From Salinispora arenicola (lineage in GTDB: Bacteria > Actinomycetota > Actinomycetes > Mycobacteriales > Micromonosporaceae), in NCBI RefSeq assembly GCF_006716065.1, contig NZ_VFOL01000001.1:62001-126000 (forward strand): a DNA stretch of 64,000 bases, read 5' to 3'. A program made the position numbers and the translations under genes. Position 1 is the first letter of the stretch, and the number at the start of each line of letters is the position of its first letter. This document shows, piece after piece, positions 19,597 through 28,832 of the stretch. A model generated the notes under the pieces. That model was not told the origin of the DNA. It did no database searches and saw only the letters and a list, made by a program, of their open reading frames with translations.

Positions 19597-20460
19597 TCAG
19601 CCGCTGGCCTGGAGCGCCCTGCGGGGCCGCGGCTGGCAGCGCGGGCAGCTGTACGACGACCGGTTCATGAACGCCTCGCGGCGCACCGGCGTACCGCACC
19701 GTCGGCACGGCTGGTCCGCCCGCCCGTACACGTTCAGGGCACGGTCGAAGTAGCCGCTCTCACCGTTGACGTTGACATACAGGGCGTCGAAGCTTGTTCC
19801 GCCCTCCTTGATCGCCTCACCGAGCACGTCCCGGACGTGCCCGAGCAGACGCAACGCGGCGGGGCCGGTCAGCCCGTCAGCCGGCCGGGCGCCGTGCAAC
19901 CGGGCCCGCCACAGCGCCTCGTCGGCATAGATGTTGCCCACGCCCGAGAGCAACGTCTGATCCAGCAGAGCCCGCTTGACCTCGGTGCGGCGGCGGCGTA
20001 GCGCCGCGACGAAGGCGGCCTCGGAGAACTCGGGGTCCAGCGGATCCCGGGCGATGTGCGCGATCTCCGTGGGCATTTCCGCGCCCCCCGCACTGACCGA
20101 CAGCCCGCCGAAGGTCCGCTGGTCGACGAAGCGCAACTCGGGCCCGTCATCGGCGAACCGGAACCGCACCCGCAGGTGGGCTTCGTCCGGTGCCGCACCC
20201 GGCTGCAGGAGCAGTTGCCCCGACATGCCGAGGTGCCCGATCACCGCGTCGCCACTGTCCAACGGAAGCCACAGGTACTTGCCGCGTCGCCGTACGTCCC
20301 GGACGGTCGTCCCGACAAGCACGTCGGCGAAGTGGGCGGCACCGGCCGGGTGCCGACGTATCGCCCGGGGGTGCAGCACCTCGACCTCGGCGATCCGCCG
20401 GCCGGTGACCCACTGGGCCAGCCCCTGCCGAACGGTCTCGACCTCAGGCAGCTCAGGCAC
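19597..20460 (-). CDS. mutM: Formamidopyrimidine-DNA glycosylase
   Basis: Base-excision repair enzyme (Fpg) that removes 8-oxoguanine and formamidopyrimidines and cuts the abasic site. The 287 residues begin [10 protein letters not shown], where Pro2 becomes the catalytic N-terminus after Met removal. They also show RRGKYLW, the H2TH region around [15 protein letters not shown], and a C-terminal zinc finger with Cys pairs (CRRC and CPRC). The GTG start overlaps the end of rnc by 8 bases. It is the last gene of the DUF177-rpmF-plsX-rnc-mutM run. Confidence 0.97.
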   Translation of the reverse strand: MPELPEVETVRQGLAQWVTGRRIAEVEVLHPRAIRRHPAGAAHFADVLVGTTVRDVRRRGKYLWLPLDSGDAVIGHLGMSGQLLLQPGAAPDEAHLRVRFRFADDGPELRFVDQRTFGGLSVSAGGAEMPTEIAHIARDPLDPEFSEAAFVAALRRRRTEVKRALLDQTLLSGVGNIYADEALWRARLHGARPADGLTGPAALRLLGHVRDVLGEAIKEGGTSFDALYVNVNGESGYFDRALNVYGRADQPCRRCGTPVRREAFMNRSSYSCPRCQPRPRRALQASG

Positions 20461-21211
20461 CGCCGGCCGCCCTGCTGCCGGCCTCCGCCGGCTCCTGCCC
20501 CGCCTGCTCGGTCAACGTCCGCCAGGCCGCCTCGGCGGCACGCTGCTCGGCTTCCTTCTTGCTCCGGCCCTCCGCGCCCCCGTAACGCTGACCGGCCACC
20601 ACCACCCAGGCGGTGAAGGTCTTCAGGTGGTCCGGGCCGGTGCCCTCGATGCGGTACTCCGGCACGCCCAGCCCCTGCGCGGCGGTCAACTCCTGCAAGC
20701 TGGTCTTCCAGTCCAGCGCCGCTCCACGCCCGGCCGAGTCGGCCATCAACGGGTCGAACAGGCGGTGAATGACGGTCGCGGCGGTGTCCAGGCCGCACTG
20801 GAGATAGATCGCACCGAGCAGTGCCTCCAGCGTGTCGGCGAGGATGCTCGCCTTGTCCCGACCGCCGGTGGTCTCCTCTCCCTTGCCGAGCAGCAGGTAC
20901 GGGCCGAGCCCGGTGGGCCCCAGGGCCCGGGCCACCTCGGCGAGGGCCCGCATGTTGACCACGCTGGCCCGCAACTTCGCCAACTGTCCCTCGGGTAGAT
21001 CGGGATGGTTGTGGAACAACGCGGTGGTGATCACCACGCCGAGCACCGAGTCGCCGAGGAACTCCAGCCGCTCGTTGGTGGGCAGACCACCGTTCTCGTA
21101 CGCGTACGAGCGGTGGGTCAGCGCACGCTCCAGCAGCTCCGGATCCAGCGCCACGCCGAACGCCGCCTCCAGGTGGCCGACAGCCGGGCGCCGGCGCTTG
21201 TCGATGGTCAT
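20453..21211 (-). CDS. rnc: Ribonuclease III
   Basis: Double-strand-specific endoribonuclease for rRNA and mRNA processing, 252 residues. The N-terminal catalytic domain carries the signature [13 protein letters not shown] (about 45-57) and a second acidic cluster at [12 protein letters not shown]. The C-terminal part is a dsRNA-binding domain (WKTSLQEL to AAEAAWRTL). The ATG overlaps the plsX stop (ATGA), so the two are translationally coupled. Confidence 0.97.
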   Translation of the reverse strand: MTIDKRRRPAVGHLEAAFGVALDPELLERALTHRSYAYENGGLPTNERLEFLGDSVLGVVITTALFHNHPDLPEGQLAKLRASVVNMRALAEVARALGPTGLGPYLLLGKGEETTGGRDKASILADTLEALLGAIYLQCGLDTAATVIHRLFDPLMADSAGRGAALDWKTSLQELTAAQGLGVPEYRIEGTGPDHLKTFTAWVVVAGQRYGGAEGRSKKEAEQRAAEAAWRTLTEQAGQEPAEAGSRAAGGA

Positions 21212-22302
21212 GATGTGCGTACCTCGGTGTCGGTGATGCGGTCGTAGCGGTCCGTGGGCGCCCCCGCGTCAGTGCCGGACAGGAGCGCACGGACCTGGTC
21301 GGTGGCCCCGCGCCGAGCCAGGTGGGCGGCCAGCGCGATACCCGAGGCGACGTCGTCCCCATGAGCCGCACCGTGGCACACCACCACAGTGCCGGCGACT
21401 CCGAGCAGGGCCCCCGCCCGGGGAGCCCGGCCGCCGGCCGGTGGGCCACCGGTCAACGCGTACGCGCCCTCGATTGCCTTGAGCAGCACGTTACCGGTGA
21501 ACCCGTCGGTGACAACCACATCGGCGCGCGCGCCGAACGCGACGTCGTACCCCTCGACCAGGCCGACATAGCGACCGCCACACGGCAGCGACGCCGTGGC
21601 GAGCGCGGGATCGGCCAGGCGTCGCGCCCGATCACCCTTACCGGGTTCGGTGCCGATCGAGAGCAGCCCGACACGGGGTGACCCGACAGCGTGGGTGACG
21701 GCCGCGTACGCGGCACCGAGCGCCGCGTGCCGAACGAGGCTGGCCGGGCGGGGCTCCAGCGAGCCGCCGACATCGAGCAGGACGACCGGGCCGTTCACCG
21801 CCGGCAGGGCGGCTACCAGGGCCGGCTGCCGGACGCCCGGCCAGCGGCCGAGGCCCAGGGCCGCGGCAGTGACGGTGGCGCCGGTCGAGCCGGCGGAGAC
21901 GAGCGCGTCCGCGGCGCCGTCGCGGACGGCACGCACCGCGGCACCGATGGTGTTGTTGGCGCGCGTGGCGGTGGGGTGGTCGCCGGAACCAACAAGGTCA
22001 ACGGGGCGGATCTCGATCCGGGCACGTTGGGCCGGATCGAGGGCAGCGCCCAGCTCACCGGCGGCCTCGGCCGGGCCGACGAGCAGTACGTGGAGATCGG
22101 GATCGGCACGGACCGCCCGCAGAGCGCCGTCAACCACGACGGCGGGAGCGTCGTCCCCGCCGAGGAGGTCGACGGCGATCCGCGCGATGCCCGGCTCCAC
22201 CGGGGCACCGGCCGGAACAGGCCAGCCGGTGTCGACGGGAGCCGGGGCATCGGGCGAGCGCCTGGGCGCACGCGCCGCCCGACCGGAGGTCGGGGGCGTC
22301 AC
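21208..22302 (-). CDS. plsX: Phosphate acyltransferase PlsX
   Basis: Makes acyl-phosphate from acyl-ACP as the first step of phospholipid synthesis in the PlsX/PlsY pathway. The 364-residue protein shows [12 protein letters not shown] near residue 42, [20 protein letters not shown], and [17 protein letters not shown]. The first 40 residues are Pro/Arg-rich and not part of the conserved fold, so the true start is uncertain. The GTG at 22300-22302 is the nearest candidate, 12 bases after rpmF. Neighbours rpmF and DUF177 form the typical ribosome-lipid cluster. Confidence 0.93.
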   Translation of the reverse strand: MTPPTSGRAARAPRRSPDAPAPVDTGWPVPAGAPVEPGIARIAVDLLGGDDAPAVVVDGALRAVRADPDLHVLLVGPAEAAGELGAALDPAQRARIEIRPVDLVGSGDHPTATRANNTIGAAVRAVRDGAADALVSAGSTGATVTAAALGLGRWPGVRQPALVAALPAVNGPVVLLDVGGSLEPRPASLVRHAALGAAYAAVTHAVGSPRVGLLSIGTEPGKGDRARRLADPALATASLPCGGRYVGLVEGYDVAFGARADVVVTDGFTGNVLLKAIEGAYALTGGPPAGGRAPRAGALLGVAGTVVVCHGAAHGDDVASGIALAAHLARRGATDQVRALLSGTDAGAPTDRYDRITDTEVRTS

Positions 22303-22314
22303 TCGTCGTCCGGG

Positions 22315-22488
22315 TCAGACCTCGAGAACCTGGCGGCCGTTGTAGGTGCCGCAGACAGAGCAGGCGGCGTGCGGCAGCTTGGCGGACTTGCACTGCGGGC
22401 AGGCCACGGTCGCAACCGCTGCGGTCTTCCACTGCGCCCGACGGGACCGGGTGTTGCTGCGCGACATCTTGCGCTTGGGGACGGCCAC
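22315..22488 (-). CDS. rpmF: 50S ribosomal protein L32
   Basis: A 57-residue ribosomal protein. It starts at GTG 22486-22488 with GGAG about 8 bases upstream, and the product begins MAVPKRKMSRSNTRSRRAQW. Two Cys pairs (CPQC and CSVC) make this the zinc-binding form. It sits directly after the DUF177 gene and before plsX, the usual order. Confidence 0.96.
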   Translation of the reverse strand: MAVPKRKMSRSNTRSRRAQWKTAAVATVACPQCKSAKLPHAACSVCGTYNGRQVLEV

Positions 22489-22493
22489 GGTTC

Positions 22494-23057
22494 TTACTCC
22501 TCTTTTCGGGTCAGTTGCGACAGGGCCGCCCAACGCGGGTCGACCTGCTGGTGGCTGTGATCGGCCGGCAGCTCGTCCCAGCGCACCCCGCAGTCGGGGC
22601 ACAAGCCTGGGCAGTCCTCCCGGCAGAGCGGATTGGTCGGCAGCGTGAGCACCACCGCGTCCCGCAGCGCCGGCTCCAGGTCGATCAGATCGCCCTGCAT
22701 CCGGCCCACCTCGTCCTCGTCGGCCGTCATGTCCGTGGTGCTGTTCTCGTACGCGTACAGCTCCTGGACCGGGACGGCCACGACGTCGTCGATGTCGCGC
22801 AGACAGCGGCTGCACTCGCCCCTGATGGGACCGCTGATGGTCCCGGAGACGAGCACCCCCTCGGAAACCGACTCCAACCTCAGGTCGAGGTCGAGATCCG
22901 CGCCCGTCGGCACGCCGATCAACTCCACGCCGAGGTCCGCCGGCGCCGCGGCTACCCGCCTGACCGTACGCAACGCACCAGGCCGACGCGGCAGGTCTCT
23001 CGTGTCGAGGACCAGCGGCGACCTGGGGTCGAGTGGCGCAGGCGTGTGCTTGGGCAT
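22494..23057 (-). CDS. DUF177/YceD-family protein
   Basis: A 187-residue member of the DUF177 (YceD) family, conserved next to rpmF in most bacteria and linked in plants and E. coli to 23S rRNA accumulation. Visible features are the central ISGPIRGECSRCLRDID and the C-terminal CPGLCPDCG, four cysteines that could bind zinc. The start at 23057 (MPKHTPAPLD) has GGAG about 8 bases upstream. A longer open frame exists but adds 34 unconserved residues. Its stop is only 5 bases from the rpmF start. Confidence 0.9.
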   Translation of the reverse strand: MPKHTPAPLDPRSPLVLDTRDLPRRPGALRTVRRVAAAPADLGVELIGVPTGADLDLDLRLESVSEGVLVSGTISGPIRGECSRCLRDIDDVVAVPVQELYAYENSTTDMTADEDEVGRMQGDLIDLEPALRDAVVLTLPTNPLCREDCPGLCPDCGVRWDELPADHSHQQVDPRWAALSQLTRKEE

Positions 23058-23216
23058 AGTTAGACTCCGGCCGGTGGGAGGGCCGACACCCGAGGTTACC
23101 TGGGCGGTCGCCGCAGCGTCGAATCGGGGGCGTTCTCGCACGCCACGGCGGTCCGGCACCGCACCGGGAGGCCGTCCGGGTTCGGCCGGGAACCGGCCCT
23201 GGACCTGGCACCGGCC

Positions 23217-23714
23217 CTAGAAGGTCAGCGGCCGCTCGGCCTCTTCTCCGCCGAACGTGCCGATCTCCCGGAGCGCGTGCATCTTGTCCCGGCCACGTTC
23301 GATCGAGGCGAGGGCGCGCGTGAGGAACTGCTCGAAGTTGGCGAGTGCGGTGTCGACGTAGTCGTCCACCTCCTCACGTAGCCGCTGCGCCTCGGCCCGT
23401 GCCTCGGCGACGATCCGCGCTCCCTCGTGCTCGGCCGAGACGGTGATCTCGTTCACCGACACGAGCCGGGCGTGTTCCGTCTCACCCTCGCCGATGATCC
23501 GGTCGGCCTCCCGTTTGCCCGCCTCCATGATCTTGTCGCGCTCATCGAGCAACGCGGCGGCCCGGCGCAGGTCAGCGGGTAACTCGGCGCGCAACTCGTC
23601 GAGCGCGGCGATCATCTCGCCCCGGTCGACCATGCAGTTGTTGCGCGACATCGGCACGGAGCGGGCCTGCTCCACCAAGGTGATCAGTTCGTCGATTCGA
23701 TCGAGCGGGTCCAC
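23217..23714 (-). CDS. Coiled-coil protein, DivIVA/AtpF-like, function unknown
   Basis: A 165-residue, highly charged, largely alpha-helical protein with no transmembrane segment. It begins MDPLDRIDELITLVEQARSV and continues through a long helical region rich in Glu, Arg and Ala (about 40-140). Conserved actinobacterial proteins of this type lie between coaD and the DUF177-rpmF cluster and are sometimes labelled ATP synthase B-like or DivIVA-like. No function is established. GTG start with a GTGAGG-like sequence upstream. Confidence 0.82.
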   Translation of the reverse strand: MDPLDRIDELITLVEQARSVPMSRNNCMVDRGEMIAALDELRAELPADLRRAAALLDERDKIMEAGKREADRIIGEGETEHARLVSVNEITVSAEHEGARIVAEARAEAQRLREEVDDYVDTALANFEQFLTRALASIERGRDKMHALREIGTFGGEEAERPLTF

Positions 23715-23951
23715 TCGTACCTCACTCCTGTCGTTCGTCGGCCGATCTCAATGATGCGGGCTGAACCCGGATTCGGCGCCTCCACACATGATGCGGTGTG
23801 CCCGCCACCGGCGCACCATGACCCCTCCCCGGCGCGTCGCCCCTCGCCGGCGGTGCCGTTCCTTGCCGGTCTGGACGGACACCGACGGACCCGGAACGCG
23901 ACACCGACGATTCGGGGAACGACGACGGCACGGACCGGGAACGACGACGAC

Positions 23952-24440
23952 TCAAGGACGGGACGGCGGGTCCAGGCGGGCCAGCAGTGCCGAGCGGACC
24001 ACCTCCGGCACGTGGGCGGAGATGTCACCACCCCACTTCGCCACGTCCTTGACGAGACTCGAGGAGAGAAACGAGTAGAGCGGGTTGGTCGGCATGAAAA
24101 GCGTCTCGACGCCGGCCAGGCCGATGTTCATCTGGGCCATCTGCAACTCGTAGTCGAAGTCGCTGACCGCCCGGAGCCCCTTGATCAGGACACTGGCCCG
24201 CTGGGCGTGGCAGAAGTCCACCAGCAGACCGCGGAACGACTCCACCCGCACGTTGTCATACGATCGGGTCACCTCGCGGAGCATGTCGATACGCTCGTCG
24301 ACGGTGAACAGGCCGGTCTTGGACTGGTTGATCAACACCCCGACGATCACCTCGTCGAACAATCGACTGGCCCTGCCGACGATGTCGAGATGACCGTTGG
24401 TGACGGGGTCGAACGAGCCGGGACACACCGCACGCCTCAT
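23952..24440 (-). CDS. coaD: Phosphopantetheine adenylyltransferase
   Basis: Penultimate step of coenzyme A synthesis: it transfers AMP to 4'-phosphopantetheine. The 162 residues begin [20 protein letters not shown], with the nucleotidyltransferase TxGH motif, and continue with [15 protein letters not shown] and [17 protein letters not shown]. The ATG at 24438-24440 overlaps the rsmD stop (ATGA), the common rsmD-coaD coupling. A longer frame adds six residues only. Confidence 0.97.
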   Translation of the reverse strand: MRRAVCPGSFDPVTNGHLDIVGRASRLFDEVIVGVLINQSKTGLFTVDERIDMLREVTRSYDNVRVESFRGLLVDFCHAQRASVLIKGLRAVSDFDYELQMAQMNIGLAGVETLFMPTNPLYSFLSSSLVKDVAKWGGDISAHVPEVVRSALLARLDPPSRP

Positions 24441-25000
24441 GATCGGCGACCGTACCAAAGAATGGTCTCGCCGTATCGCCGGCTACGCTCGCCGGTGATG
24501 CCCTGCACCCAGCCCACCGGGCCGGTACGGCTGGACCGCTCCACCACGACGAGGGCGTCCGACGCCAGCCACCCGTTGTCGACGAGCGCGGCGAGCATGG
24601 TGGACACCTCCTCGTCGGACACCGCGTAGGGCGGGTCGGCGAACACCGCGTCGTACGGGTCTCCCTCGGGTCCGGCGGCGAGCACGGTGGCGACTTTCCC
24701 AGTGACCAGCTGGGCGGCCGGCCCGGCCCGCAGGGCGGTCATGTTCGCCCGGATCACCCGGGCAGCCCGCGGGTTCGACTCGACCAGCAGCACGTGCGTG
24801 GCGCCCCGGGACAGCGCCTCCAGCCCGACCGCCCCGGATCCGGCGTAGAGATCGGCGAAGCGTGCCCCGTCGAGGTCGACCGCCGTCTGGAGGGCGCTGA
24901 ACAACGCCTCCCGGACCCGGTCGGAGGTGGGTCGGGTGCCGGTGCCGGGCGGGGCGGCGATACGCCGCCCGCCGAGCGTGCCGGCGACGATGCGGGTCAC
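24437..25000 (-). CDS. rsmD: 16S rRNA (guanine966-N2)-methyltransferase RsmD
   Basis: SAM-dependent methyltransferase of the small ribosomal subunit RNA, 187 residues. It shows the N-terminal GGRRI...[12 protein letters not shown], the SAM motif [19 protein letters not shown] and the catalytic DPPY in VFADPPYAV. The GTG at 24998-25000 is preferred because AGGAG lies 6-7 bases upstream and the family N-terminus [11 protein letters not shown] starts there. The frame upstream has no similarity. Confidence 0.94.
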   Translation of the reverse strand: MTRIVAGTLGGRRIAAPPGTGTRPTSDRVREALFSALQTAVDLDGARFADLYAGSGAVGLEALSRGATHVLLVESNPRAARVIRANMTALRAGPAAQLVTGKVATVLAAGPEGDPYDAVFADPPYAVSDEEVSTMLAALVDNGWLASDALVVVERSSRTGPVGWVQGITGERSRRYGETILWYGRRS

Positions 25001-25393
25001 CGCCTGCTCCTGGTCATGGTGCGACGCTACGTCACTCGCCCCGGACCAACCCTGCCCGGATCGCAATCCGGCTGCCCCTTGGCCTGGGCGGCCGCGACCG
25101 TGCCGACCACCCGAACGACCCGTAGCCCGTTGGAAAGTGACCGACCCGACACATCGGATGGTCACCGGCCAGCGACCCTCCGCCCATCAATGATCACGAA
25201 TCAGCAACATCCTGCGGGCACTCCCATCCCGGTCCACGAGCTAGATCAGAAATCAGTACAGTCACCCACTGCGCCCGCCCTCGTGGGTGCAGTCCGTGCC
25301 GAACGAGCGCCGTGAGCTCGCGGTCCACGTCAGAGTCGCCGCTACCTCCCGTCCGCCCGGCACGTCGTCCGACCCCCTCTATCAGGAGCAGAC
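25001..25393. other. Divergent intergenic region, rsmD / surface protein
   Basis: No gene is supported in these 393 bases, which presumably carry promoters for rsmD (minus) and the surface protein (plus). The composition drops in GC around 25190-25260, but no convincing hexamer pair stands out. Confidence 0.3.
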
Positions 25394-26524
25394 GTGAACC
25401 GTCTCCACGCCCTATTCCGGCGTGTCAGCGTCGTCGCCGCTGGCGCGCTGCTCGGCCTCACCGGGGTAGCGCTCGTCGCCTCCCCCGCCAGCGCCCACCA
25501 CAGCGTGGTCACAGCCACGGCCGCGTGCGATACCGACACCGGCGAATGGGTTGTCACCTGGACGATCGACAGCAAAGCCCCTCCGGGTGTCGACAACTAC
25601 AAGTTCGTCAAGGTTGTGGCCAAGACGTACGTCGGGGACAAGGCCACCGACGTGACCATCCCCGGGATCGCCGTCACCAAAGGCAAGAACTACCCGTACT
25701 CGGTGAACACGCCCCTCACCGCCGAGCAGCGACTGGACAACACGGTCACCAAGGCCAGCCTGGCTATCCGAGCCAAGTGGGAAAACGGCAAGGTCGAGCG
25801 CGGTCTGCCTGAGGAGACGGTCGAGCTCGGTGGCACCTGTGACCAGAAGCCGCCGGCTCCGACCTCCCCCAAGCCGACCGCGAGCGTCGTCTCCGACTGT
25901 GAGGGCGTGGTAACCGTCACGCTCAACAACGCCGCCGACGCGACCGCCAAGGCGAAGTTCACCGTCACCGACGCCGAGGGCTCCGCCCAGAAGGCGAACG
26001 TCAAGCCCGGTGAGAGCACGTCCGTGCAGGTTCCCGCGGAGAAGGCGGCCACCATCAAGGTGGAGGTGAAGGGCATCGACGAGCCGCTGTTCGACGGCAA
26101 GCCCGCCCCGGCCGACAACTGCGTCGAGCCGGGCGAGCCGACCGGCACCTACCAGTCCACGTGCGACGAGCTGATCTTCGAGGTCAACAACCCCGCCGAC
26201 GGTGAAACCGTCACCACGACCTTCACCCCGAACAAGGGCGAGCCGCAGACGCTGACCGTCGAGCCGGGTCAGAGCGGCACCGTGTCGTTCCCGGGCGAGG
26301 AGGGCCTGACCGTCACGCCGAGCGGAGACGGCCTCGAAGACCCCGAGCCGATCGCCTGGACGAAGCCGGAGGACTGCGCCCCCGGCAGCGGCGGCGGCGA
26401 GCCGGGTCTGCCGCTGACCGGTGCCGCGGCCGGCGGCATCGCTGCCGGCGCCGTGGTGCTGCTGGCCGTCGGTGGCGGCCTGTTCGTCATGGCCCGCCGT
26501 CGCAAGCTCCGGTTCACCGCCTGA
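25394..26524 (+). CDS. Secreted cell-wall protein with LPLTG sorting signal
   Basis: A 376-residue exported protein. The signal peptide (about 1-34) ends ASPASA. A first domain has two Cys and follows AHHSVV. Two related beta-rich modules come next, one beginning SDCEGVVTVTLNN and one beginning STCDELIFEVNN, each with a (V/E)KPGES or VEPGQS turn. The C-terminus carries LPLTG at 339, a hydrophobic stretch and a basic tail (ARRRKLRFTA), the classic sortase signal. No sortase gene is in the window. GTG start with AGGAG 5 bases upstream. It is monocistronic and ends at a strong palindrome. The function is unknown; a surface structural or adhesive role is an inference. Confidence 0.85.
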   Translation: MNRLHALFRRVSVVAAGALLGLTGVALVASPASAHHSVVTATAACDTDTGEWVVTWTIDSKAPPGVDNYKFVKVVAKTYVGDKATDVTIPGIAVTKGKNYPYSVNTPLTAEQRLDNTVTKASLAIRAKWENGKVERGLPEETVELGGTCDQKPPAPTSPKPTASVVSDCEGVVTVTLNNAADATAKAKFTVTDAEGSAQKANVKPGESTSVQVPAEKAATIKVEVKGIDEPLFDGKPAPADNCVEPGEPTGTYQSTCDELIFEVNNPADGETVTTTFTPNKGEPQTLTVEPGQSGTVSFPGEEGLTVTPSGDGLEDPEPIAWTKPEDCAPGSGGGEPGLPLTGAAAGGIAAGAVVLLAVGGGLFVMARRRKLRFTA

Positions 26525-26543
26525 GCTGACAGTTCCTGACCGT

Positions 26544-26579
26544 CGAGGGCGCGTCGACCAGCTGGTCGACGCGCCCTCG
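26544..26579. terminator. Perfect 36-bp palindrome between convergent genes
   Basis: The arms CGAGGGCGCGTCGACCAG (26544-26561) and its exact complement (26562-26579) abut without spacer. The RNA would fold into a 16-bp stem with a 4-base loop, followed by GTTTGTTG. It sits between the surface protein and recG, so it probably terminates both. Confidence 0.8.
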
Positions 26580-26630
26580 GCCGTTTGTTGAGGCCCACTT
26601 CCGCCAGCGTGTGCCGCCCCGTCGGCGCGA

Positions 26631-28832
26631 CTACCCCTTCTCCAGGTACTCGGCGCGGTCCGCGTCCACCAGGGCGGCCACCGACGCGGCCAACGCCGGG
26701 TGGCGGGCCAGCTCCGGATCCTGCTCGACCAGATCGATCGCCTCGGCCCGGGCGTCGCGGATGAGGTCCGCGTCCCGCAGCAGCGACAGCAGCCGCAGGT
26801 GCGAACGGCGGCCGGACTGCGTGGCGCCGAGCACGTCCCCCTCGCGGCGCTGTTCCAGATCAAGCTCGGCCAGCTTGAAACCATCCGTGGTCGACCCCAC
26901 CGCGTCCAGCCGCTCACGCGCCGAGGTGCCCTCCGTCGCCTCGGTCACCAGCAGACAGAGCCCGGGCGCGGCGCCACGGCCGACCCGGCCGCGCAGCTGA
27001 TGCAGCTGGGACACGCCGAACCGGTCGGCGTCCAACACGATCATCACCGTGGCGTTGGGAACGTCCACGCCGACCTCGACCACGGTGGTGGCCACCAACA
27101 CGTCGAGGTCACCCGCGGCGAACGAACGCATCACGGCGTCCTTCTCGTCCGCGGCAAGCCGGCCGTGCAGCACCCCGATCCGCAGCCCGTGCAGCGGTCC
27201 CTCGGCGAGCAGCGGCGCCACCTCGGTCACCGCGAGCGGCGGCCGACGCCCGGTGTCGTCCTCCTGCGCCGCCTCCTCATCGGAACCGGGCCCGTCGCCG
27301 ATCCGCGGGCACACCACGTACGCCTGGTGACCGGCGGTCACCTCCTCCCGCAGCCGACGCCAGGCGCGGTCCAGGAAGGCCGGCTTCTCGGCCGCCGGAA
27401 CCACGTGCGACGCGATCGGCGAGCGTCCCCGCGGCAACTGCGACAGGGTGGAGACCTCCAGGTCCCCGTAGACGGTCATGGCCACCGTGCGCGGGATGGG
27501 CGTCGCCGTCATGACCAGCACGTGCGGCGGCTGTTCGGCCTTCGCGCGCAGCGCGTCCCGCTGCTCGACACCGAACCGGTGCTGCTCGTCAACCACCACC
27601 AGGCCGAGGTCGGCGAAGTCGACGCCCTCGTACAGCAGGGCGTGCGTGCCGAGGACGATGCCGGCGGCACCGCTGCGTACCTCGCCCAGCGCCCGGCGGC
27701 GGGCCGCCGCGCCCAGCGACCCGGTGACCAACTCCACCCGGGTGGCGTGCTCGACGGCGTCCAGCTCACCCGCGCGCCCCAGCGGGCCGAGCAGGTCGAG
27801 GATGCCGCGGTGATGCTGGGCGGCGAGCACCTCGGTCGGGGCCAGCAGGGCGGCCTGCCCGCCGGCGTCGACCACCTGGAGCATCGCGCGCAGCGCCACC
27901 ACCGTCTTACCGGAACCGACCTCGCCCTGAAGCAGCCGATGCATCGGGTGGGCGGTGGCCAGGTCCGTCGCGATCTCGATGCCGACGTCCCGCTGACCGA
28001 CGGTCAGTTGGTACGGCAGGCGGGCGTCGAACGCGTCCCGCAGGCCACCGGCCACTGCGGGTCGTGGCCGGGCCGGACGGTCGGCGGCCTGCTGCTTACG
28101 CTGCACCAGGGTGAGCTGCACGGCGAACGCCTCGTCCCACTTGAGCCGACGGCGGGCCCGGTAGAGCGCCTCCTTGCTGGACGGCCGGTGGATCTCCCGT
28201 AGGGCGGTGCCGAGGCCGATCAGGTTGCGGTTGGTTCGCACCGTGGCCGGCACCGGATCCGCCGGTGGGTCGACGGTGTCCAACACCACCCGCACGCACC
28301 GGGCGATCACCCACGTCGGCACCGCCGCGGCGGCCGGGTAGACCGGGATCAACGCGCCCGCGAACTCCTCGACCTCCTCGCTGGCCGCCACCTCACCCTC
28401 GTCGCCGGTGCCGAGCAGCACGTACTCCGGGCCGTTGAGTTGCCGACGGCCCCGGAACTCGGTGACCTTTCCGGCGAACAGTCCCCACCGTCCGGGGCGC
28501 AGGTCGCGCTCACGCCAGACCTGGTTGCCGAAGAACGTCAGGGTCAGCGCGCCCCCGGAGCCGTCGCCGACCGTCACCTCCAGCAGGTTGCCACGGCGCT
28601 GCCGCATCGGGCGTACCGCGGTGCGCTGCACCTGGGCCAGCACGGTGGCCTGCTCGCCGACGTCGAGCGAACGGATGTCGGTGTGCTCACCGCGCTCGTC
28701 GTACCGGCGGGGGACGTGGTAGAGCAGGTCACCCGCGGTGTGCAGGTCGAGGTGGGTGGCGAGCGCCTTGGCCGTCTTCGCCCCGACCAGCTTGCTGAGC
28801 GGAGTGTCGACGGTGGCCTGGTCGGAGCTCAT
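26631..28832 (-). CDS. recG: ATP-dependent DNA helicase RecG
   Basis: Branched-DNA helicase for fork regression and recombination, 733 residues. The N-terminal wedge/OB domain is followed by helicase motifs: Walker A GEVGSGKTVVALRAM (about 304), the DExH-type VVVDEQHRFGV (about 415), TATPIPRTVAMT, and the C-terminal QLRGRVGRG and ERLDAVGSTTDGF. The start ATG at 28830-28832 overlaps the stop of the DAK2 gene (ATGA), and the longer open frame upstream has no similarity. RecG and the DAK2 kinase are a recurring actinobacterial pair. Confidence 0.96.
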   Translation of the reverse strand: MSSDQATVDTPLSKLVGAKTAKALATHLDLHTAGDLLYHVPRRYDERGEHTDIRSLDVGEQATVLAQVQRTAVRPMRQRRGNLLEVTVGDGSGGALTLTFFGNQVWRERDLRPGRWGLFAGKVTEFRGRRQLNGPEYVLLGTGDEGEVAASEEVEEFAGALIPVYPAAAAVPTWVIARCVRVVLDTVDPPADPVPATVRTNRNLIGLGTALREIHRPSSKEALYRARRRLKWDEAFAVQLTLVQRKQQAADRPARPRPAVAGGLRDAFDARLPYQLTVGQRDVGIEIATDLATAHPMHRLLQGEVGSGKTVVALRAMLQVVDAGGQAALLAPTEVLAAQHHRGILDLLGPLGRAGELDAVEHATRVELVTGSLGAAARRRALGEVRSGAAGIVLGTHALLYEGVDFADLGLVVVDEQHRFGVEQRDALRAKAEQPPHVLVMTATPIPRTVAMTVYGDLEVSTLSQLPRGRSPIASHVVPAAEKPAFLDRAWRRLREEVTAGHQAYVVCPRIGDGPGSDEEAAQEDDTGRRPPLAVTEVAPLLAEGPLHGLRIGVLHGRLAADEKDAVMRSFAAGDLDVLVATTVVEVGVDVPNATVMIVLDADRFGVSQLHQLRGRVGRGAAPGLCLLVTEATEGTSARERLDAVGSTTDGFKLAELDLEQRREGDVLGATQSGRRSHLRLLSLLRDADLIRDARAEAIDLVEQDPELARHPALAASVAALVDADRAEYLEKG

